Translations under genes and position numbers: made by a program | Assembly: GCA_020048915.1 (NCBI GenBank) | Contig: JAIFLU010000093.1 | Coordinates: forward strand, 19,975-83,974 | DNA length: 64,000 nt | From: Bacteroidota bacterium | Lineage (GTDB): Bacteria; Bacteroidota; Bacteroidia; Bacteroidales; JAAUTT01 | Reading direction: 5' to 3' | Notes under the pieces: model-generated | The model's input: the letters and a program-made list of their open reading frames with translations, nothing else | Databases searched by the model: none | Told to the model about the DNA's origin: nothing | Shown: positions 10,401-17,501 of the stretch, one piece after another | Position numbering within the stretch: position 1 is the first letter of the stretch | Layout: every line of letters begins with the position of its first letter

Positions 10401-10808
10401 ACTATTTATGGCGACTATAACACTACCGACGATATTTATAAGAACTCTCTGTTCCTAGGCAATGGTATAACCTCCCGTCCTGCACATTTACAAGCAGATG
10501 GATCAGTTGACCCAAATGGCAATTATAGAGTATTTAGCGATTTCTGGGTTGAAAAAGGTAGTTTCCTTAAATTAAGAAATCTGCAACTTGGTTATACCAT
10601 TCCATCGAGCTTATTAAGCAAATATGGTGTTGGTAAATTAAGGATTTACCTGGCAGGTCAAAACCTTTTAACTTTTACCAAATATACAGGTATCGATCCT
10701 GAAACTACCGCTGGTACAGTTAATAATGTAATATCTGGAGGTATGGCTGATAATAATACCTACTTCCCTATCAAGACCTATACTTTTGGACTTGATTTGA
10801 GTTTCTAG
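7401..10808 (+). CDS. SusC/RagA TonB-dependent outer-membrane receptor with STN domain
   Basis: 1135 residues. A lysine-rich start and hydrophobic signal (about 20-42) precede an STN signalling domain (about 46-118), a carboxypeptidase-regulatory-like beta-sandwich (about 128-200), the 'LDEVVVVGYGT' segment typical of SusC proteins, a plug ('FIRGFGNFQGIPPLWIIDG', 'SAIYGSQGAGGVIIVTTK') and a large beta-barrel ending in a terminal Phe ('FGLDLSF'). It imports oligosaccharides across the outer membrane with the SusD-like lipoprotein encoded 41 bp downstream. The STN domain is the part that signals to FecR, matching the upstream sigma/anti-sigma pair. The substrate cannot be read from the sequence; the flanking GH140 genes point to an apiose-bearing plant glycan. 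Confidence 0.96.
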   Translation: MVKKRKYCNYLQKKGISKLLTIMRLIILLTIAGVMQANANGLSQVFTITGKKVTIKEIVSQIEKTSSFKFLYQDEVVESADRLDIDVYKQPIEQVLEKLLANSNLGFKRFDDNLIVLTRATNERLQEITVKGTIVSSLSREPLPGVSIVVKGTTRGTVSDLNGKYSIDVPSADAILLISSIGYLAEEIAVAGRTTIDIKLSENIQKLDEVVVVGYGTTKRSDLTGSVGSVKGEEIGNQTVNSVAAALQSRVSGVKINSTSGAPGTNAQIFIRGFGNFQGIPPLWIIDGVQYSGEDPGSQISLKDIESIDILKDGSSSAIYGSQGAGGVIIVTTKSGKAGKLQINFSTGHSQTSNYNLPSLLNKEQYIETRNAYFPNGVWKDVNLNSYPTTDWVDVMTQKGSRKTYDFSVAGGNDKSTFYIGTSYLKEKGTLVESTIERLGLRINSDHKLSKWATFGERIYLFRTNSEGNPTSPRNIYRTSPGSAIYDEDRTNPWYPGTWGYLDGASPWVGYNAYASTQISRSKSNNEALEGSVYMAVKPFKGLEWKTTGGMLAQKNFGSNSQTPYYLGAQSNSGTKDKATYNENWGNSYKYTLNSVLTYNVNIGKHNISPMVGFESIQGTWAGINGSFNYYFNKDWPTMLDQGQQNPANNWYRNVGSSNADMDRLYSYFGRLKYDFASKYFLTFNVRRDASSKFGTNNRVGLFPSASAAWKISEEEFIKSVPIISLLKLRAEYGAVGNDRIPSLYYLKFYEMSQNYSFENSLGSSGIQLQSKLPNNNIKWEAMVTKGLALDWGLMDNKLTGTFGYYNKSSKDLLYNLPIQASAGLGSFVFTNVGEVKNSGFEVDVLWKETKGDFSYSIGINCATLNNEVVNLDGINNAPIEGASGVINEQGDQVFYKSEVGKPFASFYGYKTTGIMQQGQTSPYTAGPSNVAPKPGDLLYEDVNADGAINNKDKQYIGNPWAKFSYGINASAEWKGIDVSILFSGEAGQDVINARTPIIGTIYGDYNTTDDIYKNSLFLGNGITSRPAHLQADGSVDPNGNYRVFSDFWVEKGSFLKLRNLQLGYTIPSSLLSKYGVGKLRIYLAGQNLLTFTKYTGIDPETTAGTVNNVISGGMADNNTYFPIKTYTFGLDLSF

Positions 10809-10849
10809 GTAACGGATTAAGGTTTTTAATTTAAAAATGCATAAGAAAT

Positions 10850-12589
10850 ATGAAAAATACTATAATAACAGCAATACTTATATTTTTTACGGTTGGAATA
10901 CTATCTTCCTGTAAAGAAGATTATCTGGACATAAAAAACGACGCATTGATTACCAGCAGTTCGTTCCCAGCAAGGTTAAGCGATATCGAAAAAGAAATTG
11001 GGGCAACCTATGGTTTCAGAAGCGGAAGAATTTGGAATTTTCCTCAAGTAATGGCTTCCTATGGAATGGAGCATTTTATGTTTGATGGTAAGCCCGATAG
11101 ATTTCCTTCAGCAATGACTAACGGGCTTAACTATATTGTAAACGAACCTGAATTATGGGGCGAAAATCTTTTTGTATTGTCATATGACAACATTAAAAGA
11201 GAGAACTCAGTGATTGGGGATATTCAAAAGTACAAACTAACTGCTCCTGAAAGCGAAAAGCAACTTCTTGATGTAATGCTAGGAGAAGCATATGTAAGCA
11301 GGGCTGTAGATTATTTTTACCTTACAGGTTTTTATAGTGAAGCTATTGGGGACAATAATACTGCAAAGGGTTTAATTCTAAGCGATAAGATTGCATCAAG
11401 CCGTGAGGAAACTTTTAAAGGTAGAGCTACCGTTAAGGAATCATATGATTTTATCATAAACGATTTGAAACAAGCGGTTACTTTAATGGGAGATCATGAG
11501 TGGGCCGACGGAATGAAAGGGAGATTTACAGGTATCGGAGCCAAAGCATTACTAGGTAAAATCTATGTATATTTAGAAAGATGGCCTGATGCTGTCAAAA
11601 CTCTTGGCGAAGTTGTAAATGACCCAAAGGTTAAATTAGCTTCAACTGCCTCATTTAAAAATATGTGGGTTGATGGGGGTGTTGATGAATTTAATGGTGA
11701 ATCGCTACTACAAGTTAACAATACCAACACTGTGGAAGATTCGTGGTGGGGTGGAACCAACCAGGGAACAGAGAGAATGTATGGAACTGCTTATTGGAAA
11801 GATAATGCAGCTTCAGGAACAGGTAGTTGGAACATGGGTTTTTATCCGGATGCAAACATAAAACGTTTTGGTTACAATCAGGCACATTGGGGCACTCCAA
11901 TGAATGCAGCATATATTGCCCAGGCAAATACTCAAAGATCCGCAAGCCCTGCCGCTCACGACCCTCGTTTATTTATGTATGCCTACCAGCCTTGGGTTGA
12001 CGAGATTACAGCCAGTGATGGTAAAAATTATCCTGTTTCCTATCCTGCAGAAGGTCTTACTTCCTGGTGGGCTCAATTCCACACTTTTTCACTTAAAAAG
12101 TTCACTTATACCAACTTCAAAGATGGTACTTATGGAAGCCAAACAAGGGTTAATATGCCAATCATTAGGGTAGCTGATGTTTATTTGCTGTATGCCGAAG
12201 CGTTGATTAAATCTGGCGGAAGTTCAGCAACTGCACTTGACTATATAAATAAAGTTCACAGAAGAGCATATGGATATAATCCGAATGCTGCTTCACCTGT
12301 TGATTATAATAGCCTAACTTCCCCAACATTAGCTCCTTCTAACGATCAGGTTTGTTCAAACAATCCGCTTCGTTACGAAAGATGGGCAGAGCTTCAAGGC
12401 GAAAACTCCTGGTGGTTTGATATCAAGCGTTGGAAACTTGCACCTCAGGAAAGTGCTTATTATGGATATACAACAGCTTTAGGTACCTGGAATCCTATTG
12501 TTTGGGACGACCGTTTTTACTCATGGCCATTACCACAGAACGAAATTGCCACATCAAACGGGTTAGTTGAGCAAAATACAGGCTTCTAA
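10850..12589 (+). CDS. SusD/RagB-family glycan-binding lipoprotein
   Basis: 579 residues with a lipoprotein signal ('GILSSC', lipidated Cys21). The N-terminal SusD-like helical TPR part covers about 25-220 and the RagB/SusD C-terminal domain about 300-579, with the family-typical late segments 'RVADVYLLYAEALIKSGG', 'ERWAELQGENSWWFDIKRW' and 'WPLPQNEIATSNGLVEQN'. It is the lid that captures glycan for its SusC partner. No susE/F-like surface protein follows; a strong hairpin at 12604 ends the unit. Confidence 0.96.
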   Translation: MKNTIITAILIFFTVGILSSCKEDYLDIKNDALITSSSFPARLSDIEKEIGATYGFRSGRIWNFPQVMASYGMEHFMFDGKPDRFPSAMTNGLNYIVNEPELWGENLFVLSYDNIKRENSVIGDIQKYKLTAPESEKQLLDVMLGEAYVSRAVDYFYLTGFYSEAIGDNNTAKGLILSDKIASSREETFKGRATVKESYDFIINDLKQAVTLMGDHEWADGMKGRFTGIGAKALLGKIYVYLERWPDAVKTLGEVVNDPKVKLASTASFKNMWVDGGVDEFNGESLLQVNNTNTVEDSWWGGTNQGTERMYGTAYWKDNAASGTGSWNMGFYPDANIKRFGYNQAHWGTPMNAAYIAQANTQRSASPAAHDPRLFMYAYQPWVDEITASDGKNYPVSYPAEGLTSWWAQFHTFSLKKFTYTNFKDGTYGSQTRVNMPIIRVADVYLLYAEALIKSGGSSATALDYINKVHRRAYGYNPNAASPVDYNSLTSPTLAPSNDQVCSNNPLRYERWAELQGENSWWFDIKRWKLAPQESAYYGYTTALGTWNPIVWDDRFYSWPLPQNEIATSNGLVEQNTGF

Positions 12590-12603
12590 TTGAAATTATG
12601 AAA

Positions 12604-12648
12604 AATATTAAGTAGGCTTGGTTGTTAATGCCAGGCTTACTTAATATT
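12604..12648 (+). terminator. Strong hairpin terminator after susD
   Basis: Arms 12604-12621 and 12631-12648 are 18 bases long with two mismatches (G-T pairs in RNA) and a 9-base loop. It starts 15 bp after the susD stop and probably ends the sigma/fecR/susC/susD unit. The rest of the 305-bp gap to 12895 is AT-rich; no other structure was recognised. Confidence 0.7.
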
Positions 12649-12894
12649 ATTTCAGAGAAAAACCATATTAAACTGTTCTACTATTATTGAACCTTATTGC
12701 ATAATCAAACGAATGAAAGTAATTATACAATTGCTAAGCTATCTCAAAACAACGAAATACGATATTTTAAAAATACATTTAATTAAAAATTTTTCAACTA
12801 ATAAAAAGACACACCTTACTAGTCGAAAATATAATTGAATTTCTAATTTCATGAATATTTAATTAAATAATTTAAAGAACCCCCCAACCTTAAA

Positions 12895-14931
12895 ATGCTG
12901 AGGCAAGATAAAATAACCCCAATGACAGAATTTGAATTAACAGCAAAGAATAGTAGTAATATGAAATTTAAAATTATTTCATTTCTGCTTCCTTTCTTAT
13001 TGCTGGTTATTATTGAACTGCTATTAAGGCTTTTTAACTATGGTTACAACACCTCTGTAATAATAGAAGATAAGGAGTTTCCCGGGTATTGCTATTTAAA
13101 CCCTGATTTATCAAAAAAATACTTTACATCCGAACAATTAGCAACTTCAGGAAACAAGGATTATTTCCAAAAGAAAAAGGGTGATAACACTTTCAGGATA
13201 TTTGTATTGGGAGAATCTACAGCTCTTGGTTTTCCATATAACCATAACGGTTCTATTTCCAGGATGCTAAAATACCAACTGGAAAGAAGCTACCCCAATA
13301 TTAGCTTCGATGTTATTAACTGTTCTATGGTTGGAGTTAATTCATATACTGTTTTAGACATTTCCAAAGGTCTTATAGACTTTCAACCAGATGCTGTTGT
13401 TATTCATATGGGGCATAATGAGTATTACGGTGCCTTAGGAGTTGGTTCGACCAATAAATTAGGCCGTAATCGGAACATTGTTTATGCAACAATCTATTTG
13501 CGCCAGATGCGCATCTTCCAGGCATTGTTGAAATTCAGGGAATTTATAATCAAAAAGATAAGCCCTGCGGAGCCCGATAAATTCAAAAACAGAATGGAAC
13601 GCATGGCAGATAAAAACGTGCTGTTTAATTCTGAATTGTACCAGGCAGGCATTAACCAATTTGAAGGCAATTTAGCAGAAATTCTTGAGCTATATAAGAA
13701 AAATAAGGTTCCTGTATTTATCAGTAGTATTATCAGCAACGAAAAAGATCAGATGCCTTTTGAGAGCCAGACTTTGAAATTGCACGAAAACGATGTGTGG
13801 TATAAATTATATGTTCAGGCACTCGATCATTTAAAAAAGGCCGAAAAGGATAAAGCCTACGAATTGCTTACTAAAATTAATGAAATCGACAGTACGTATG
13901 CTACCGCTCAGTTTTTCGAAGGACAACTAGCCTATGAGCAAAATAAGTTTGTTGAAGCAAAAAGGTGTTTTGTGAATGCTAAAGAACTCGATATTGTTCG
14001 ATTCAGAGCACCCGAAAAGATTAACAAAACCATTGAACGCGAAGCAAAAAAGTACCAGAACTATTTTGTTGATGTTAAAAATGCTTTTGAAAAGCATTCC
14101 CCGCACGGAATAATAGGAAAGGAGCTTGTACTGGAGCATCTGCACCCCAATATTGATGGTTATTTTTTAATTGCCGAGAGTTTTTTTCAAGCCATTAACA
14201 AATCAAATCTCATTAAGTCCGGCTATGAGGAGCAGCCTGTAGAAAAAATAAGAGCTCAATATCCTATCACATCGGTTGATAGCATTAGAGGCCTATATGA
14301 AGTATATATGCTAAAAGAAAGTTGGCCTTTTAATGAAAAAATTCCAGACTCCATATCGAGCAAAGGTTCCTATCCAGAACAAATAGCTGGTGGTTTATCA
14401 GTCAAACAACTTTTATGGAACCAGGCAATGGCAATGCTCGAAGAGTACTATATTAAAAATAACGATAAGGCTGGTCAGCTTAGGGTAAACGAAGCATTGG
14501 CACTGGAGTTTTGCTTTGATTCCCAATTTCCACTTAAGGCAGGTAAACTGAGCGATGAAATTAATGATTATGAAAGGGCTGCCTTCTATTATAAAAAAGC
14601 ATTTCTTTTAAGTCCTAACTTTGAAAATGCTAAAAAAGCGTTTCTGGCATATTTGAAATTTGATAAACCTGAGAATTCCCTGATATTTATCGACTATGCT
14701 ATTTCAAATAATGCAAGTAATTATGATATGAATGCGTTTAAACAAGGTGTGCTAAAAATAATTGATCTTCAAAAAGCAATGTCTGCTAATCCTGACAATA
14801 CAAAAATTTTTGAAGAAATCGCTTTAACATATCAGGCATTGGGCAATGAGGTAGGGACAAAAAAATATCTTGCTTTGATTAAAAAAGAACCTTTCCTTAA
14901 GGATCCTCACTATTTATCACAGCCTAAATAG
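12895..14931 (+). CDS. Membrane-anchored SGNH/GDSL-like hydrolase with TPR-like repeats
   Basis: Up to 678 residues; Met22 at 12961 or Met10 at 12922 may be the real start, placing the membrane anchor (about 24-45) at the N-terminus. SGNH block I is 'VLGESTALG' with nucleophile Ser108, block III is 'GHNEYYG' with Asn175, and the histidine block is 'LEHLHPNIDG' with His417, where Glu414 replaces the usual Asp. Helical TPR-like repeats lie inside the hydrolase (about 300-370) and at the C-terminus (about 540-670). Family members are esterases or acyltransferases. It precedes SxtJ, DUF5989 and carbamoyltransferase genes with a gap of 8 bp, so it likely acts on the same product. Substrate unknown. 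Confidence 0.75.
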   Translation: MLRQDKITPMTEFELTAKNSSNMKFKIISFLLPFLLLVIIELLLRLFNYGYNTSVIIEDKEFPGYCYLNPDLSKKYFTSEQLATSGNKDYFQKKKGDNTFRIFVLGESTALGFPYNHNGSISRMLKYQLERSYPNISFDVINCSMVGVNSYTVLDISKGLIDFQPDAVVIHMGHNEYYGALGVGSTNKLGRNRNIVYATIYLRQMRIFQALLKFREFIIKKISPAEPDKFKNRMERMADKNVLFNSELYQAGINQFEGNLAEILELYKKNKVPVFISSIISNEKDQMPFESQTLKLHENDVWYKLYVQALDHLKKAEKDKAYELLTKINEIDSTYATAQFFEGQLAYEQNKFVEAKRCFVNAKELDIVRFRAPEKINKTIEREAKKYQNYFVDVKNAFEKHSPHGIIGKELVLEHLHPNIDGYFLIAESFFQAINKSNLIKSGYEEQPVEKIRAQYPITSVDSIRGLYEVYMLKESWPFNEKIPDSISSKGSYPEQIAGGLSVKQLLWNQAMAMLEEYYIKNNDKAGQLRVNEALALEFCFDSQFPLKAGKLSDEINDYERAAFYYKKAFLLSPNFENAKKAFLAYLKFDKPENSLIFIDYAISNNASNYDMNAFKQGVLKIIDLQKAMSANPDNTKIFEEIALTYQALGNEVGTKKYLALIKKEPFLKDPHYLSQPK

Positions 14932-14939
14932 CTTACAAA

Positions 14940-15326
14940 ATGGATGGAATATTGAATATCACCAAAAAACAAATTTCGGAAACAGGAATTGTTTTTGCTA
15001 TTATTTCAATTTTTTCCAATATTTTTTGGCATTTCAATCTTGGCTTATGGATTGGAATAGGTCTTCTTTTGGTCACCTTGTTAATGCCTGTTTTAATCTA
15101 TCCATTAGCTTTTCTTTGGTTTGGGTTATCCCATATTCTGGGCTGGGTATCTACTCGTTTAATTCTTTGCGTTTTATTCTTTCTGTTTGTTACTCCTGTT
15201 GGTTTAATGAGGCGTTTGTTTAAGAAGGACTCCCTTCAATTACGAATGTTTAAAAAGGTTGGGGGTTCAGCTTTCAAAGAGCGCAATCATACGTATGGTA
15301 TGTCCGATTTGAAATACCCGTTTTAA
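14940..15326 (+). CDS. SxtJ-family small membrane protein
   Basis: 128 residues with three or four hydrophobic segments (about 15-35, 38-60 and 65-88), then a short basic tail ('GLMRRLFKKDSLQL' and 'ERNHTYGMSDLKYPF'). The length, topology and place beside a NodU/SxtI-type carbamoyltransferase and a DUF5989 gene match the SxtJ family, named from the saxitoxin cluster and of unknown function. It follows the SGNH gene by 8 bp and precedes the 49-residue DUF5989 gene by 48 bp. Confidence 0.7.
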   Translation: MDGILNITKKQISETGIVFAIISIFSNIFWHFNLGLWIGIGLLLVTLLMPVLIYPLAFLWFGLSHILGWVSTRLILCVLFFLFVTPVGLMRRLFKKDSLQLRMFKKVGGSAFKERNHTYGMSDLKYPF

Positions 15327-15374
15327 AAATATATTTTTCACAAAGTCACTTGTAAGAACTTAAAAAACGTTACA

Positions 15375-15524
15375 ATGGAATTTCTCAAAGAGTTATGGTT
15401 ATTTCTGAAAACCCGAAAAAAATACTGGTTGATGCCGCTTATTTTTATTTTACTTCTTCTCGGGGGACTTATTATATTAACAGGAGGGTCTGCCCTGGCG
15501 CCGTTTATTTATTCATTATTCTAA
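15375..15524 (+). CDS. DUF5989-family single-pass membrane microprotein (49 residues)
   Basis: A short ORF that gene callers easily miss: 49 residues from ATG 15375 to TAA 15522-15524. A basic, aromatic N-terminus ('MEFLKELWLFLKTRKKYW') leads into one hydrophobic helix (about 19-38) and a short 'GGSALAPFIYSLF' tail, the layout of DUF5989 proteins found beside SxtJ and carbamoyltransferases. The stop lies 9 bp before the GTG start of the carbamoyltransferase. A partner or membrane anchor role is inference. A longer ORF over the same bases (15395-15595) is in another frame and is not protein-like. Confidence 0.75.
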   Translation: MEFLKELWLFLKTRKKYWLMPLIFILLLLGGLIILTGGSALAPFIYSLF

Positions 15525-15533
15525 TAACTATAG

Positions 15534-17381
15534 GTGAAAGTGGTTCTGGGAATTTCAGCATTTTATCACGACAGTGCAGCAGCCTTGGTTGTTGATGGGA
15601 GAATTATTGCCGCCGCCCAGGAGGAGCGTTTTACCCGTAAAAAGCACGATGCTGCATTTCCCAGCAACGCCATAAACTATGTTTTGGAAGAAGCGGGTTT
15701 AAAACTAGACGAAGTTTCATCGGTCGTTTTTTACGAAAAACCATTCATCAAATTCGAAAGACTGCTCGAAACGTATCATGCATTTGCACCAAAAGGCTTG
15801 TCTAGCTTCATTACTGCAATTCCTGTCTGGATTAAAGAAAAGCTTTTTATGAAGAAACTCCTGAAAGATGAATTGAAGAATATTGGAAAACTGAATTGTC
15901 CCATCTGGTTTCCTGAACATCATCTTTCGCATGCTGCCAGCGCATTCTTTCCCTCGCCATTTGAAGAGGCTGCCATTCTTACTATCGATGGAGTAGGAGA
16001 ATGGGCAACATCTACCATTGGTAAAGGGTATGGCAATCAGATTGAAGTACTAAAAGAGCTTCATTTTCCGCATTCAGTAGGATTATTATATTCTGCCTTT
16101 ACCTATTATTCTGGTTTTAGGGTAAATAGTGGGGAATACAAACTCATGGGATTGGCTCCCTATGGAATTGAAAAGTCAGCTCAAACCCTTGAATTCAGAG
16201 ATAAAATTCTTCAAAACCTGGTCGATATCCGCGACGATGGCTCTATTTTGCTCAATATGGATTATTTTGAGTATGCCACCGGGTTGAAAATGACAAACAA
16301 TAAAAAGTGGGAAGCTCTTTTTGGTATCCCCCCCCGAAAGCCTGAAAGTGAAATTACGCAGGCATATATGAACCTTTCCCTTGCCATTCAGCAGGTAACC
16401 GAAGAAATTGTACTTAAAATGGCTAACCATGCCCGGGAAATTACCGGATGCAAAAATTTGGTTTTAGCAGGAGGAGTTGCCTTAAATTGCGTTGCCAACG
16501 GAAAGCTGTTGAAAGAAGGTTCGTTTGAAAATATCTGGATTCAACCAGCCGCCGGCGATGCCGGTGGGGCTTTGGGGGCCGCCCTTGCAGGATGGTATAT
16601 AGGCCTGGAAAAACCAAGAATTATTATGCATCCCGATGCTATGGCTGGCTCTCTGCTTGGACCTGAATTTTCGGAGAAAGATGCTGCACGCATAATATCC
16701 CGATACAATGCAAAAGCCAGTTATTTTAACGATTTTAATGAGTTATGCCATCAATGTGCCAGGCTGTTGGCAGAAGGGAATGTAGTAGGCTGGTTTCAGG
16801 GTCGAATGGAATTTGGCCCCCGTGCACTTGGAAACAGAAGCATTCTGGGTGATGCACGAAACCCTGAAATGCAGAAAAAACTTAACCTGAAAATTAAATA
16901 TAGGGAGGGATTTCGTCCTTTTGCCCCAGCTGTGGCCGAAGAGTCATCTTCTTCTTTTTTCGACCTTCAAAAACCTTCGCCCTACATGCTGTTGGTTGCC
17001 CCCGTAAACCAATCACGTTGCTATGCCGAAAATATCACTGAAGCTGATAATACAATTTTAAAACGCTTGTATCATCTTCGTTCCGATATTCCTGCCGTTA
17101 CACATATTGATTATTCCGCCCGCATTCAAACAGTAAATCCCGAAGCAAATAGTAAATTTCATACTCTAATTAAAGCATTTGGCGCACAAACGGGTTGCGA
17201 TGTTCTGGTAAATACCAGCTTTAATGTCCGGGGCGAACCCATTGTTTGTTCCCCTGCTGACGCATATCGTTGCTTTATGGCTACCGAGATGGATGTTTTG
17301 GTAATTGGGAATTACCTGTTTCTGAAAGAAGATCAACCTGCTCAGGTAGGTATTTGTAAAGGAGCCAAGGCATTGGATTAA
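15534..17381 (+). CDS. Carbamoyltransferase of the NodU/TobZ/SxtI family
   Basis: 615 residues from a GTG start at 15534, 9 bp after the DUF5989 stop. The N-terminal Kae1-like domain begins 'VVLGISAFYHDSAAALV' and has the metal-binding 'HHLSHAASAFFPSPF' (about residues 129-143), 'LTIDGVGEW' and 'VLAGGVALNCVANGKL'. The C-terminal YrdC-like part has 'FQGRMEFGPRALGNRSILGD' and 'VNTSFNVRGEPIVC'. The family moves a carbamoyl group from carbamoyl phosphate to a hydroxyl on a sugar, antibiotic or toxin precursor, via carbamoyl-adenylate. The acceptor is unknown; with an SGNH enzyme and SxtJ/DUF5989 partners a surface glycan or lipid is the likely target (inference). Length is normal for the family. 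Confidence 0.92.
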   Translation: MKVVLGISAFYHDSAAALVVDGRIIAAAQEERFTRKKHDAAFPSNAINYVLEEAGLKLDEVSSVVFYEKPFIKFERLLETYHAFAPKGLSSFITAIPVWIKEKLFMKKLLKDELKNIGKLNCPIWFPEHHLSHAASAFFPSPFEEAAILTIDGVGEWATSTIGKGYGNQIEVLKELHFPHSVGLLYSAFTYYSGFRVNSGEYKLMGLAPYGIEKSAQTLEFRDKILQNLVDIRDDGSILLNMDYFEYATGLKMTNNKKWEALFGIPPRKPESEITQAYMNLSLAIQQVTEEIVLKMANHAREITGCKNLVLAGGVALNCVANGKLLKEGSFENIWIQPAAGDAGGALGAALAGWYIGLEKPRIIMHPDAMAGSLLGPEFSEKDAARIISRYNAKASYFNDFNELCHQCARLLAEGNVVGWFQGRMEFGPRALGNRSILGDARNPEMQKKLNLKIKYREGFRPFAPAVAEESSSSFFDLQKPSPYMLLVAPVNQSRCYAENITEADNTILKRLYHLRSDIPAVTHIDYSARIQTVNPEANSKFHTLIKAFGAQTGCDVLVNTSFNVRGEPIVCSPADAYRCFMATEMDVLVIGNYLFLKEDQPAQVGICKGAKALD

Positions 17382-17501
17382 TAATTCGAAGGTTCAATAA
17401 TTGTTTTTTAAGTAAGGAAGGTGTTTCCTATTTTCCACTATACCGCCTGTGCTTGTTTATTATCATTTTTCGACTAAATACTAAAATTCAACTATTTCTA
17501 T

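Noticed and set aside
15395..15595. 66-residue ORF overlapping the DUF5989 and carbamoyltransferase starts
   Set aside because: Its translation has no family-like or membrane-protein character, while the shifted frame from 15375 encodes a clear DUF5989-type protein.
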